The notes under the pieces were generated by a model. That model ran no database searches and was not told where the DNA came from. It saw only the letters and a list, made by a program, of their open reading frames with translations. From NCBI GenBank assembly GCA_016789145.1, contig JAEUQI010000031.1, positions 1-34,386 on the forward strand: a DNA stretch of 34,386 bases, written 5' to 3'. This document shows positions 1-9,044 of the stretch, in pieces. Every line of letters starts with the position of its first letter. Within the stretch, counting starts at the first letter, position 1. The DNA is from Blastocatellia bacterium. GTDB taxonomy: Bacteria > Acidobacteriota > Blastocatellia > Pyrinomonadales > Pyrinomonadaceae. The translations under genes were made by a program, and so were the position numbers.

Positions 1-22
1 TGGGGAATGTGAGGTAGGAAAT

Positions 23-1441
23 ATGAAGTACGTTCTCATTACAGCACTGTTTCTCGGCTCGGTGTTTTCGCTCGCTGCTCAAACCACTGCGTTCATTGGT
101 GTCAATGTTATTCCGATGGATCGCGAGCGCGTGATGGCAAATCAAACGGTCATCATTGAGAAAGGCGTCATAAAAACGATCGGCGATGCTGGTAAGGTCA
201 AGGTGCCGAAAAATGCTGTTCGCGTCGATGCCGTCGGCAAATATCTCATTCCCGGCCTCGTCGATATGCACACGCATTTGTTGTCGGACAGCGACGAGTA
301 TCCCGACTACATCGCGCCTGACGAATTGCGTGTGATGGTGGCAAATGGCGTGACGACGGTTCGGTTTATGATCGGAACGCCGGAGTTACTGTCGCTCAGA
401 TCGAGGAGTGCTAGTGGCGAGATCGATGCACCGACGTTGTTTGTCGCGTCGCCGCATCTGACAGGCCGCGAGCAGGGAAATAACTTTGTCGTCAACACGC
501 CCGACGAGGCCCGCGAGGCCGTTCGTAAGTCTAAGGCCGCGGGCTACGATTTCATTAAAATTACAACATTCATTAAATCCGAAGCTTACGAAGCAGCCGT
601 TGAAGAAGCCGCGAAGCAGAAAATTCGCGTCGTCGGCCACGCTGACAGCCGCTTTGTTGGCGTTGAGCGAGCGTGGAAAGCAGGCCAGCAGATCGAGCAT
701 CTCGATGGCTACATGGAGTTGCTTCTAAAGCCCGATGCTCCGATGAAAGGCTCGGTTTCGGATCTGTATATCTACCAGCCTGACAATTGGAAAAGCTTTG
801 ACCACATGGACGAAGCCCGGATCCCTGAGATAGCACGAAAGACCGTAGCGTCAAATCCATACGTGAATCCGACTCATCATTTTATGAAGAACAGCTTCGG
901 CCGCCTGCGGACCGAGGACGAGATCCGTGCACAGCCCGATTTCAGATTCTATCCGGCGAAAGTGCAGCAAGGTTGGTTCGATTTTTACAAGAAGAATAAG
1001 ATGATCAACACCGTGCCGCTCGAAAAGCGTGCGCGCTGGATAGAGCTGCGCGAGAAATTGATCAAGGCAATTCACGATGCCGGCGGCAAGATCATGGTCG
1101 GCTCAGACACGCCTGAATTCATGTGGCTCTACGGTTTTGGCGTGCATCACGAACTGGTCGCGTTGCGAGAATCAGGCCTTTCGAACTATGCCGTTTTGGC
1201 GGCAGGCACGCGAAACGGTCACGAGTATCTCGGTTCGCTCAATGTGGCCGGAACGATCGAAAAAGGCAAACGCGCCGACCTCGTCCTGCTCAACGCCGAT
1301 CCGCTGAAAGATATCAACGCCACAAAGGACCGCGTCGGCGTGATGCTCAAAGGCAAATGGCACACCCATGCAGAACTCAACCGCTGGCTCGATGAGATCG
1401 CGCCCAAGATCGCTAGTTCATACATAGAACATAAGAAATAG
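23..1441 (+). CDS. Exported metal-dependent amidohydrolase
   Basis: 472-residue amidohydrolase-superfamily enzyme of the imidazolonepropionase-like type, probably acting on a cyclic amide or peptide-like substrate outside the cytoplasm. Residues 1-20 form a signal peptide ending in LAAQ. The metal-binding HTH sits at 83-85 (DMHTHLL). A likely carbamylated lysine lies in FIKITTF, further metal histidines in VVGHAD and QIEHLDG, and the catalytic aspartate in MVGSDTPEF. The C-terminal GTIEKGKRADLVLL strand returns to the composite beta-sandwich typical of the family, so the enzyme looks complete and active. A purine-rich Shine-Dalgarno stretch (GAGGTAGGA) precedes the ATG. The next gene starts 8 bases after the stop, so the two are probably cotranscribed. 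The substrate cannot be read from sequence. Confidence 0.9.
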   Translation: MKYVLITALFLGSVFSLAAQTTAFIGVNVIPMDRERVMANQTVIIEKGVIKTIGDAGKVKVPKNAVRVDAVGKYLIPGLVDMHTHLLSDSDEYPDYIAPDELRVMVANGVTTVRFMIGTPELLSLRSRSASGEIDAPTLFVASPHLTGREQGNNFVVNTPDEAREAVRKSKAAGYDFIKITTFIKSEAYEAAVEEAAKQKIRVVGHADSRFVGVERAWKAGQQIEHLDGYMELLLKPDAPMKGSVSDLYIYQPDNWKSFDHMDEARIPEIARKTVASNPYVNPTHHFMKNSFGRLRTEDEIRAQPDFRFYPAKVQQGWFDFYKKNKMINTVPLEKRARWIELREKLIKAIHDAGGKIMVGSDTPEFMWLYGFGVHHELVALRESGLSNYAVLAAGTRNGHEYLGSLNVAGTIEKGKRADLVLLNADPLKDINATKDRVGVMLKGKWHTHAELNRWLDEIAPKIASSYIEHKK

Positions 1442-1449
1442 GAGTATTT

Positions 1450-1929
1450 ATGAAAAAAATCGCAATTACACTCTTTGCAATCTCGCTGCTTTCGATTTCA
1501 ATCGCCGCCCAAAAGACGGATGATAAGACCGCAGTTCTCGCCGTCGTACAGAATTTGTTCGACGCAATGCGTGCTGCCGATGCTGCCGCTATTCTGGCGA
1601 CCGGAACTGCTGACAATAGCCTTGTCGCCATTCAAAAAGGCAAAGACGGCAAATCGAAGGTCAGCGTCATTTCCGCCGATGCGTTCACCAAGTTTTTCAC
1701 CAAACCAAACGCCGTCAAAGAAGTGATGTACGACCACAAGGTCGCGATCGACGGCGATTGGGCTCAGGTTTACGGCCGCTACGTGTTCTTCGTCGGCGAC
1801 AAGATCTCGCACTGCGGCATTAACCAGTTCAATTTGGTCCGAACCGACGCCGGCTGGAAGATCGCAAACGGCGCTTCGACAATGGATCCCGGAGCCTGCA
1901 CCGAAAAAGAAAAGGCGATGAAGCCATAG
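1450..1929 (+). CDS. Exported NTF2-like (SnoaL/DUF4440-type) protein
   Basis: 159 residues: a signal peptide (about 1-20, ending SIAAQ) followed by one small cone-shaped NTF2-like domain. Family hallmarks are the helical start (AVLAVVQNLFDAMRAADAAAIL), a middle strand with VMYDHKVAIDGDWAQVYGRYVFFVGD, and the closing strands FNLVRTDAGWKIANG. Such domains bind small ligands or act as minor enzymes; no catalytic set is evident. A good AGGAG ribosome site lies 7 bases before the ATG. The short distance to the upstream amidohydrolase suggests one transcript. Function beyond the fold is unknown. Confidence 0.8.
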   Translation: MKKIAITLFAISLLSISIAAQKTDDKTAVLAVVQNLFDAMRAADAAAILATGTADNSLVAIQKGKDGKSKVSVISADAFTKFFTKPNAVKEVMYDHKVAIDGDWAQVYGRYVFFVGDKISHCGINQFNLVRTDAGWKIANGASTMDPGACTEKEKAMKP

Positions 1930-2000
1930 CCCGCGCAACAACTAATTCCTATGCCTCGTGCATCTGAGAGTTACGATTCTCAGAAAATAGGAGCACGTTT

Positions 2001-2894
2001 ATGAAAGTACTTTGCACCGCGCTAATTGTCGCATTAGCCTGTATTTCGATATCCGCACAATCTGCGATAACTCCGGAAATGCGAACGTCTGCGAACGACG
2101 CCTATCAAAAGCAGGACTGGAAAGCTGCGGTTGCGGCATATGAAAAGATAGTTGCCGCCGAGGATAAGAATGTCGGTGCTCGTTATCGGCTCGGAATGTC
2201 CTTACTTGGTGCTAAGGCGAATTCTGACGCTCAGAAACACCTTGATATCGCGATGACTGCGTCGCCGAATCCGGTGTTCGCGGCGGCATTGGCTCGTGCT
2301 TATGCACGGCTTGGCGACAAAGACAAGATGATCGCCATTTTGGAACAAAGCCTCAAGCTTGGCGGTATTTCCCCCGATACGCTGAATTCCGAGGCCGACT
2401 TTGCAGCCTTTCGTGGTGATGCGAAGTTCACCGACATCGTTAAGCGATCTGACATTGCGGTGAATCCGTGCAAAGCGAGTCCGTCGTTCCGAGAGTTCGA
2501 TTTTTGGATCGGCGAATGGGACGCAAAGAATACACAAGGCGTGACTGTTGGCAGCAGCAGTATTCAGCTCATCCTCGGCCAGTGCGTGATCTCCGAAAAT
2601 TGGTCAACTCCCGTTTCGTCCGGCAAAAGCTACAACATCTACAACACAGCGGACAAGAAATGGCACCAGACTTGGGTCAGCGACAAGGGAAACTTGACGC
2701 ATTACATTGGCGGCTTAGTTGACGGCAAAATGGTTCTCGATTCTGAAACGATCTCTAATGGAAAGAAAGTCATCAATCGGATGACGTTCTCGAAACTCGC
2801 CGACGGCAGCGTCCGACAACACGGCGAGACATCGGCTGACGAAGGCAAGACCTGGACGACGACTTTTGATTTTATGTATTTGAAGAAGAAATAG
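2001..2894 (+). CDS. Exported TPR protein with DUF1579-like C-terminal domain
   Basis: 297 residues. After a signal peptide (about 1-19), residues 25-125 form TPR-like helical pairs (DAYQKQDWKAAVAAYEKIVAAEDKNVGARYRLG is the clearest, described here in parts). From about residue 155 a second domain opens with FREFDFWIGEWDA, the FDFWIGEW signature seen in DUF1579-type lipocalin-like proteins, and continues through a series of beta strands to the end. The role may be binding of a ligand or protein partner in the periplasm. The next gene starts 9 bases after the stop, so cotranscription is likely. The upstream gap contains a small hairpin (TCTGAGA/TCTCAGA, about 1962-1983) and an AGGAG ribosome site. 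Confidence 0.75.
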   Translation: MKVLCTALIVALACISISAQSAITPEMRTSANDAYQKQDWKAAVAAYEKIVAAEDKNVGARYRLGMSLLGAKANSDAQKHLDIAMTASPNPVFAAALARAYARLGDKDKMIAILEQSLKLGGISPDTLNSEADFAAFRGDAKFTDIVKRSDIAVNPCKASPSFREFDFWIGEWDAKNTQGVTVGSSSIQLILGQCVISENWSTPVSSGKSYNIYNTADKKWHQTWVSDKGNLTHYIGGLVDGKMVLDSETISNGKKVINRMTFSKLADGSVRQHGETSADEGKTWTTTFDFMYLKKK

Positions 2895-2903
2895 GCGGTT
2901 GAT

Positions 2904-3854
2904 ATGAACTTAGTGCGGAAGGCAGTGGCTGTAACTTTGTTCATCTTGCTGGCGGGACTGGTTTTGATCGTCTCGTCCTCGAATGCCTTTGAGCGATCGG
3001 TATCCGCCCAAGCCTCACCAACTCCCGCTCCGGCGCAAGCGGCGAACAATATGTTCCCGCAGTGGTCGAACGATGGCCGACGGATAGCCTTTACCTCGGA
3101 CCGTGACGGTGATCCGGAGATCTATGTGATGAATTCCGACGGATCGATGCCCGTTCGGCTGACGAATTCGAAAGGTCGCGATGCCCATCCATACTTTTCG
3201 AAGAACGGGAAGCAGATCCTATTTCAGTCGCCGAGAGCAAATGGTCTCGATACCAATATCTACGTAATGAACTCGGACGGGTCGGACGTTCGCCAATTGA
3301 CCGAGCTAAAAGGGTTTGCGGGTGTGCCTGTTTTCTCGCCAGATGAAAAGCGAATCGCTCTGATGTGGCGAAAGAGTACCGATTTCCGTGACGGCACGAA
3401 GTGGTTGATCTGTGTAATGGATGCCGACGGAAAAAATCTTCGGATCCTGACAGACGGAACGACAAACGACCAAGTGCCTAACTGGTCTCGGGACGGCAAA
3501 GGACTATTGTTCTTCTCTGATCGCACAGGCAAGAATCAGCTATACACGATGAAGGCGGACGGGAGCGACGTGAAACGCATTCATACAAGCGAGTTCAACG
3601 ACACTGCGGCCTTTTGGTCGCCAAATAATCGGCGTTTGTCATTTATTTCCGACCGCGATGGACGAAGCGAACTTTACCTGATGGATCGTAACGGCAAGAA
3701 CCTCAAGCGGCTTACTGACACAAAGGCCACCGAGCGTTCCGGCGTCTGGTCGCCCGATGGGAAACGTATCGTGTTCGCTTCCGACGGCGATGGTCCATCC
3801 GCGATCTTTATTGTGAGTTCTGACGGCTCGAATCTGAAGCGACTTACGCCATAG
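2904..3854 (+). CDS. TolB-like PD40 beta-propeller protein, membrane-anchored or exported
   Basis: 316 residues with a hydrophobic N-terminal segment (about 8-27) acting as signal or anchor. The rest is six PD40/TolB propeller blades, each of the form W-S-x-DG-x-RIAF-x-SDRDG-x-x-EIYVM-x-x-DG. Good examples start at FPQWSNDGRRIAF and end at SGVWSPDGKRIVF. The N-terminal alpha/beta domain of true TolB is missing, and no tol-pal genes lie nearby, so this is a stand-alone propeller and not TolB itself. Such proteins usually bind partner proteins or peptides. It follows the TPR gene with a 9-base gap. Confidence 0.85.
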   Translation: MNLVRKAVAVTLFILLAGLVLIVSSSNAFERSVSAQASPTPAPAQAANNMFPQWSNDGRRIAFTSDRDGDPEIYVMNSDGSMPVRLTNSKGRDAHPYFSKNGKQILFQSPRANGLDTNIYVMNSDGSDVRQLTELKGFAGVPVFSPDEKRIALMWRKSTDFRDGTKWLICVMDADGKNLRILTDGTTNDQVPNWSRDGKGLLFFSDRTGKNQLYTMKADGSDVKRIHTSEFNDTAAFWSPNNRRLSFISDRDGRSELYLMDRNGKNLKRLTDTKATERSGVWSPDGKRIVFASDGDGPSAIFIVSSDGSNLKRLTP

Positions 3855-3888
3855 CACCGATCGGGTTTGCTTAGCCCGACGAATTTAT

Positions 3889-5049
3889 ATGAAAAATGTT
3901 TACTCATTTGTACTTGCTATCGTTCTACTTCTGGCGGGAACCGCTGATGCTCAACAGCCTGCTTCCGCGACCCGAGCTGACTCGCTCAGACTAGATATTC
4001 AAGCCAAGCTAAACGAATGGCACAAGGCAGGGAAGTTTCCCGGGGCGACGCTGGGCGTCGTATTGCCGAATGGCGAGTCGTTCGGTCTGGCTGTTGGATA
4101 CTCAGACCGCGATGCAAAGACGCCGATGAAGCCGGATGATCGAATGCTCGCAGGCAGCACAGGCAAGACCTTTGCCGCTGCATTGACGTTTCAATTGGTC
4201 GCCGATGGCAAGCTGAATTTTGACGATAAGATCGAGAAGTACCTTGGAAAGGAGCCATGGTTCTCGCGTCTGCCAAATGCCAAGGACGTGACCGTTCGGA
4301 TGCTGCTCAATCATACGAGCGGTCTGGTTCGCTACGAATTTAAAAAGGAGTTCACCGATTTTCTGACCGCAAATCCGATGAAAGTCTGGACGCCGGAAGA
4401 ACGTTTAGCTTATCTTTTCGACGCGAAAGCACCGTTCGAGGCGGGCAAGGGCTGGGACTATTCTGATACGAATTACATCGTTCTCGGAATGATCATCGAG
4501 CGTATTACGGGCAAAAAATTCTACGACGAAGCCCGAAAGCGTTTCATCAAAAAGCTCAAACTGAATGGTACCGTCGCACAAGAAGGCCCTGTTATCAAAG
4601 GCGTGATCCAAGGCTACGCCGGAGCCGCAAATCCGTTTGGCGGAAAGGACGCCATGATCGAGAATGGCAAATTCGTTGTCAATCCGCAGCTCGAATGGAC
4701 CGGCGGCGGGTGGGCTTCGACCTCGCAAGACCTCGCTCGTTGGGCGAGGATGTATTTCGAGGGCAAGGCGTTTGACGCGAAGCTTTTGCCGCAGGTTCTC
4801 GACGGCGTCGAGGCCAAACTCGGCCCGAATGTTAAGTACGGACTCGGCGTCATCATTCGACCAACACAGGCGGGCACCACCTATGGCCACAGCGGGTTCT
4901 TTCCGGGCTATGTGACGGACATGATGTATTTTCCCGATAAAAAGATCGCGATCGCGGTTCAGGTAAATACGAGCGTACCGGGCGTGTTTGGCGGCAAGTC
5001 CCCGGCCCGGATGCTTGTTGAAACCGCGGAATTGGTTGGCAAACAATAG
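3889..5049 (+). CDS. Exported serine hydrolase, beta-lactamase/S12 peptidase family
   Basis: 386 residues with a signal peptide (1-22). The family nucleophile motif SxxK is S90-T-G-K93, and the third motif is HSG in GHSGFFPGY, the variant of KTG used by class C-like esterases and D-aminopeptidases. The second motif reads Y191-S-D193 where Y-x-N is usual. Length and motif order fit the AmpC/R61-like hydrolase family, and the fold appears complete. These proteins act on peptide bonds, esters or D-amino-acid peptides outside the cytoplasm; true beta-lactamase activity is uncertain. A 34-base gap with a small GC hairpin separates it from the propeller gene. Confidence 0.88.
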   Translation: MKNVYSFVLAIVLLLAGTADAQQPASATRADSLRLDIQAKLNEWHKAGKFPGATLGVVLPNGESFGLAVGYSDRDAKTPMKPDDRMLAGSTGKTFAAALTFQLVADGKLNFDDKIEKYLGKEPWFSRLPNAKDVTVRMLLNHTSGLVRYEFKKEFTDFLTANPMKVWTPEERLAYLFDAKAPFEAGKGWDYSDTNYIVLGMIIERITGKKFYDEARKRFIKKLKLNGTVAQEGPVIKGVIQGYAGAANPFGGKDAMIENGKFVVNPQLEWTGGGWASTSQDLARWARMYFEGKAFDAKLLPQVLDGVEAKLGPNVKYGLGVIIRPTQAGTTYGHSGFFPGYVTDMMYFPDKKIAIAVQVNTSVPGVFGGKSPARMLVETAELVGKQ

Positions 5050-5133
5050 TCTCGGGTCACTCTTGCATTTCGTTTTGAGCGACACACTCGCGTACAATCT
5101 CACCAATCGGATTTTTCCGGAGGTTCAGTTCTT

Positions 5134-6414
5134 ATGAAACGAATGTTCTTGGCGTTTATCGCCATGGTTGCCGTGTCGCCGACGCTGTTCGCGATCGACA
5201 TGAGCCGCGAGATCGACGCGGCGACTGCTAAATTGATGCCGCAGATCATCGAATGGCGGCGGCATATCCACAAATATCCTGAACTCGGAAACCGCGAGGT
5301 CAAAACTGCGAAGTACATCGAAACACATCTGCGAAAACTCGGTCTCGAGGTTCGTACAGGTATTGCCAAGACTGGCGTCGTCGGCATCTTGAAAGGCTCT
5401 CAGCCGGGACCGGTGATCGGTTTGCGTGCCGATATGGATGGCCTGCCGGTCACGGAACGTAACTCGCTTGCCTACGCCTCAAAAGAGACCGCCGAATACA
5501 ATGGCCAGAAGGTCGGAGTAATGCACGCATGCGGCCACGATGCTCACGTCGCGATGCTGATGGGAGCTGCTGAAGTTTTAGTCGGCATGAAGAGTAAGCT
5601 GAAAGGCACGGTCGTTTTCATCTTTCAGCCCGCCGAAGAAGGCCCGCCCGCCGGCGAAGAAGGCGGTGCTCCGCTGATGGTGAAAGAAGGTGTTATGGAC
5701 AACCCAAAGATCGACGCGATCTTCGGCATTCACATCAGTTCAGGGCTTGAGGTTGGACAGATCTCATACAAATCGGGCGCGACGATGGCTGCGAGCGATT
5801 GGTTCTCGATCAAGGTAAAGGGCCGCCAAACCCACGGAGCCTATCCATGGGCCGGCGTCGATCCGATCGCCGTTTCTACACAGATCTACACGGGCCTGCA
5901 GATGATAGTTGCGCGTCGCTCTGATCTGACACAAGCTCCGGTCGTCATTACAGTCGGACGCATGTCCGCAGGCGTTCGCGAAAATATCATTCCCGAAGAG
6001 GTCACGATGGCAGGCACTATCCGAACGCTCGACGACGATATGCAGAAAGACGTCCACAACAAGATCCGCCAAACCGCGACCAAGATCGCCGAAAGCATGG
6101 GAGCAACTGCCGAAGTCTCGATCGAAACAAAAGCTCCGGTTACATACAACACGCCCGAACTCGTAAAGAAGATGCTGCCATCGCTGCAAAAGGCAGCCGG
6201 AGCCAACAATGTAAACGAAGCACCGTGGGTGACAGGCGCCGAAGATTTCGCATTCTTTCGCGCGAAAGCACCGGCGTTCTATTTCTGGGTCGGCGGCATG
6301 GCAAAGGGCGAAACACAAGCCTTTCCACACCACACACCGGATTTCAAAATAGACGACAGCCGCTTAGACGTCGGTGTTAAAGCGTTCTGTAATATTGTGT
6401 TTGACTACAATTGA
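5134..6414 (+). CDS. Exported M20 family metallopeptidase/amidohydrolase
   Basis: 426 residues, signal peptide 1-20. The M20D (hippurate/IAA-amino-acid hydrolase type) pattern is clear: RADMDGLPV at 98-106, HACGHD at 131-136 (the Cys and His bind metal), the catalytic and metal pair E168-E169 in QPAEEG, a dimerisation domain in the middle, and a late metal histidine in FPHHTPDF. It removes acyl groups from amino acids or cleaves small peptides with two metal ions. A strong GGAGG ribosome site lies 10 bases before the ATG. Its stop codon is only two bases from the stop of the convergent pseudopilin gene. Confidence 0.92.
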   Translation: MKRMFLAFIAMVAVSPTLFAIDMSREIDAATAKLMPQIIEWRRHIHKYPELGNREVKTAKYIETHLRKLGLEVRTGIAKTGVVGILKGSQPGPVIGLRADMDGLPVTERNSLAYASKETAEYNGQKVGVMHACGHDAHVAMLMGAAEVLVGMKSKLKGTVVFIFQPAEEGPPAGEEGGAPLMVKEGVMDNPKIDAIFGIHISSGLEVGQISYKSGATMAASDWFSIKVKGRQTHGAYPWAGVDPIAVSTQIYTGLQMIVARRSDLTQAPVVITVGRMSAGVRENIIPEEVTMAGTIRTLDDDMQKDVHNKIRQTATKIAESMGATAEVSIETKAPVTYNTPELVKKMLPSLQKAAGANNVNEAPWVTGAEDFAFFRAKAPAFYFWVGGMAKGETQAFPHHTPDFKIDDSRLDVGVKAFCNIVFDYN

Positions 6415-6416
6415 AG

Positions 6417-7097
6417 CTAACGCTGGATCGGTGCAGCAGCAGGTGCGGTTCCCGGGCGGGCACCATAGATGTTCGAACCTGAGCCACGAAACAACGGTGT
6501 AAATACCCATTTCGAATGGTTTTCGATGCCGTAATAGGCAAGTACCGATTTTGAGCGGCTCTGGCTGGCGACACCGATGAACGGTGTGTTGTCGGTGACC
6601 ACGTCACCCTCGATCTCTTCGGGATCGGTCGAATCGCTTTCACTCTTAGTGTTGAGTGAGTTCACGATCACTAAGGAATACCGGTCAAACGCCTGGCTCG
6701 GATTTGATGGCAACAACCCACGATTAAAATCCTGAACACGCTTGGCGAACGGGCCAAGGTTTTGAATGTCAGCCTTGATCAGCCGCCATTTGCCGTCTTC
6801 GCTCAAAGGGTCGACTGCGGCTGAGGCACGCAATATCTGACGCTTTTTCGTGCCTTGCGGCAGGCCTTCGAGCAGTTCGTCCATCGAGTTTGGCAATTTT
6901 GCCCCGCCGTAAAATTCGACATATTGACGGATAGCGTCAGCGATCTCCTCGCCGCGGCGGATCGCTTCTTCTTCTTTTTCGCGTTGAATTTCCTGTTGAA
7001 TGCTCGGAGCGACCGCCAACAACGCGAGGGCGATGATCGCCATCGTCGCCATAGCGGCGAACAGCGTCATGCCTTTCTCGCCGATCCTATCTTTCAT
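6417..7097 (-). CDS. Type IV pilus/type II secretion pseudopilin
   Basis: About 226 residues from the chosen start MKDRIGEKGM. The class III signal is short and basic, with cleavage expected after the Gly of GEKG, then MTLFAAMATMAIIALALLAV as the hydrophobic assembly helix. The helix continues into a charged amphipathic segment and a C-terminal globular part. The residue at mature position 5 is Ala, not the Glu found in most pilins; GspK-type minor pseudopilins also lack this Glu. I chose the start at 7097 because it overlaps the upstream gene end by 11 bases, whereas an in-frame ATG at 7118 adds only MTTTATA. It is the last gene of the pilN-pilO-pilP-like operon and is likely inserted in the inner membrane, then polymerised or used as a priming subunit. 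Confidence 0.78.
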   Translation of the reverse strand: MKDRIGEKGMTLFAAMATMAIIALALLAVAPSIQQEIQREKEEEAIRRGEEIADAIRQYVEFYGGAKLPNSMDELLEGLPQGTKKRQILRASAAVDPLSEDGKWRLIKADIQNLGPFAKRVQDFNRGLLPSNPSQAFDRYSLVIVNSLNTKSESDSTDPEEIEGDVVTDNTPFIGVASQSRSKSVLAYYGIENHSKWVFTPLFRGSGSNIYGARPGTAPAAAPIQR

Positions 7098-8175
7098 AGC
7101 CGTCGCCGTCGTCGTCAACGTCGTCTTTCTTGTCCGGATTTATCGGGTTCCGATTCGGGCTCGTCGGCGGCACGTATCGCGGAATATTGTTAGGGATGCC
7201 GGGAATATCCTGAGGAATTCCGGCGGGGATGCCTGTCGGAAATCCCGGATTTGACGGAAAACCTGACGGCTGCGACGGCAAACTCGTGCCTCCGCCCGTA
7301 GTCGAACGGACAATCGGCAGCCGATGCTTGAAGCCAAGACTTGTATCTTCAAAAACGACTTCGGTCGCCGAGATATTGATCAGACGAAATCTGCCGCCGA
7401 CCACATCATTCAGTCTTGCGGAGAAAGGTACCGGCTTATTAGCTTCCAAAAAGTATGCCGTGTCGTTGTTGTAACGCTTGCGTGCGATCAAACCGACGTA
7501 TTGGAAATTAGGCCGCGGCGGAGCCTGAACGACAAGCATTACCTGATTCGAGTACTTCGTGCCGTCCGGTGTTTGAACAATGACCTGTCGCTGGCCTTCG
7601 GCGGAGATGAGCGTTGCCGGTATGTCCGTGAACAAGCGCTGAGCGTTTACAAATGTCGTCGGCATCTCGGTCTGATTGAAATAGATGCGAACGTCAGGCG
7701 AAAACTTGTCGCCGTTGACCTCAAGCCGGAAAGCTTGCGAACCGGCATAGACGCTTTGAGGCGTAATGAAACCTAGCGTGAACGGCAGCGGCGGCGGTGG
7801 CGTCGGCGTCGGAATCTCGATCGGCTTAGGCGTCGGAGTCGGACATATCTCAGGCGGACATGGTTTTGCGGGCTCGTAGAACGCAAATATATTGCGGCCT
7901 GCGTCAGGAGCGTATGCTTGTCCGGGGCGATAATCGATCGGTACGGTTTGCTCGTTGAACGCCTGTTCGTCTGCTGACGGCAACGTGAACCTTCCGGGAT
8001 CACGCGGCGATGGCGAAGCCTTTGGCGTCGGAGTGGCTTTGGCTGACGACGCACTGCTGCTGAACAACGACCTGCCGAATGCAAAATACAACGCAGCTAT
8101 CGCCAACACGCCTAGCACGATCGCCGCGATCAGCTTGTTTCGTTCAGTTGTCGATCTTGCTGCTGCTGTTGCCAT
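7087..8175 (-). CDS. PilP/GspC-like inner-membrane protein with a TIG-like domain
   Basis: 362 residues. A single membrane helix (about 15-33) is followed by a Thr/Pro-rich linker (PTPTPKP and similar). An IPT/TIG-like beta domain at about 131-215 starts LGFITPQSVYAGSQAF and ends SNQVMLVV. At about 219-285 comes a small beta domain (YVGLIARKRYNNDTAYFLE...GFKHRLPIV) resembling the HR domain of GspC/PilP. The tail is Pro/Gly-rich with short repeats of the PGFPTGIPAGIP kind and ends in acidic residues. In type IV pilus systems PilP links PilN/PilO to the secretin. The start shares one base with the pilO stop (TAATG). The assignment rests on gene order plus domain shape. Confidence 0.65.
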   Translation of the reverse strand: MATAAARSTTERNKLIAAIVLGVLAIAALYFAFGRSLFSSSASSAKATPTPKASPSPRDPGRFTLPSADEQAFNEQTVPIDYRPGQAYAPDAGRNIFAFYEPAKPCPPEICPTPTPKPIEIPTPTPPPPLPFTLGFITPQSVYAGSQAFRLEVNGDKFSPDVRIYFNQTEMPTTFVNAQRLFTDIPATLISAEGQRQVIVQTPDGTKYSNQVMLVVQAPPRPNFQYVGLIARKRYNNDTAYFLEANKPVPFSARLNDVVGGRFRLINISATEVVFEDTSLGFKHRLPIVRSTTGGGTSLPSQPSGFPSNPGFPTGIPAGIPQDIPGIPNNIPRYVPPTSPNRNPINPDKKDDVDDDGDGYER

Positions 8176-9044
8176 TATTGCTGCTGTGTTGTCGCCATCG
8201 GCGAGTAATTCGCGCGTCTAAAATACGCCGCCATTTCCAAGCGAAGTGCCACGACCTCACCATGCATCTTGCCCTTTGGTTTGTTTGCCGGTTCGACCGG
8301 CCCGACTGGGCCGCGCGATATCGGTGCTCCCGTCGTTGGGTCGAACGACGCGTTCGGCTGAGAGCCTGCGGTTTGGGTCGATTCTGTCTTCTTTTGTTCC
8401 GAATCTGACGGCGCCAGCTCGACCGAGCTAACAATAACGAATTCGTTTCCAGTCTCAAGCTCACGAATGAACCGTCGAAGATTTTGATACGAGCCTTCGA
8501 GCGTCATCGTTACGTAAACGCCCGGAAACAGACTGCGAAAACGCTCACGGCCGCGCTCTTCTTCGGTCTGGTTGCCACCATTTTGATCGACCGTCTCAAG
8601 CGGCTGATAGTCGGGTCCGGTAGTATTGATCAGGCCGTAAGCACCGATCAGGCCATTGATGCGTTGATATATCGACGTGCGGCCATTGGTAGCGAGGGGC
8701 AGAAACCTGACTTCGAAATCATCGACACTCGTCAGCAATTCGCTAACACGCGTTTTCGTGTCGGTGATCTGACCATATTTTGATTGGGCGGCAACCAACT
8801 CTTGGCCAAGTCTGTCAGATTCTGCTCGGTTCTTTGAAACCTCTCGATTCGAGGGTATGACAAAGAAGAACAACACCAACAGAGCCGAAAGAACTGCCAG
8901 TACACCGATCGATGCGGCGATCGCTTCGGGCACGCCCCACATGCCGGCATTTACTTTGCGCGGACGCCGCTGGAGCAGCGTCGGGTCGAAAGTCGAATCA
9001 GGAGGCGTTTCGATGACTTCGGGCTCTTTCTCAAGCTCAGCCAT
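8175..9044 (-). CDS. pilO: PilO-like pilus assembly protein
   Basis: 289 residues: a cytoplasmic N-terminus of about 40 residues, one membrane helix (about 40-65, PEAIAASIGVLAVLSALLVLFF in two parts), a coiled-coil stretch (SNREVSKNRAESDRLGQELVAAQSKYG, in parts), then a ferredoxin-like periplasmic domain with GVYVTMTLEGSYQNLRRFIRELE. That last motif is characteristic of PilO/GspM, which forms an inner-membrane alignment complex with PilN. The C-terminal region is extended and low in complexity (NKPKGKMHGEV). One-base stop/start overlaps (TAATG) tie it to the genes on either side, indicating translational coupling. Confidence 0.82.
   Translation of the reverse strand: MAELEKEPEVIETPPDSTFDPTLLQRRPRKVNAGMWGVPEAIAASIGVLAVLSALLVLFFFVIPSNREVSKNRAESDRLGQELVAAQSKYGQITDTKTRVSELLTSVDDFEVRFLPLATNGRTSIYQRINGLIGAYGLINTTGPDYQPLETVDQNGGNQTEEERGRERFRSLFPGVYVTMTLEGSYQNLRRFIRELETGNEFVIVSSVELAPSDSEQKKTESTQTAGSQPNASFDPTTGAPISRGPVGPVEPANKPKGKMHGEVVALRLEMAAYFRRANYSPMATTQQQ

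Noticed and set aside
2904..3854. True TolB of the Tol-Pal system
   Set aside because: The N-terminal TolB domain is absent and no tolA/Q/R or pal gene is adjacent.
4405..5106. 233-codon minus-strand frame opposite the serine hydrolase gene
   Set aside because: It is antisense to a gene with intact catalytic motifs, and the translation has no signal or domain.
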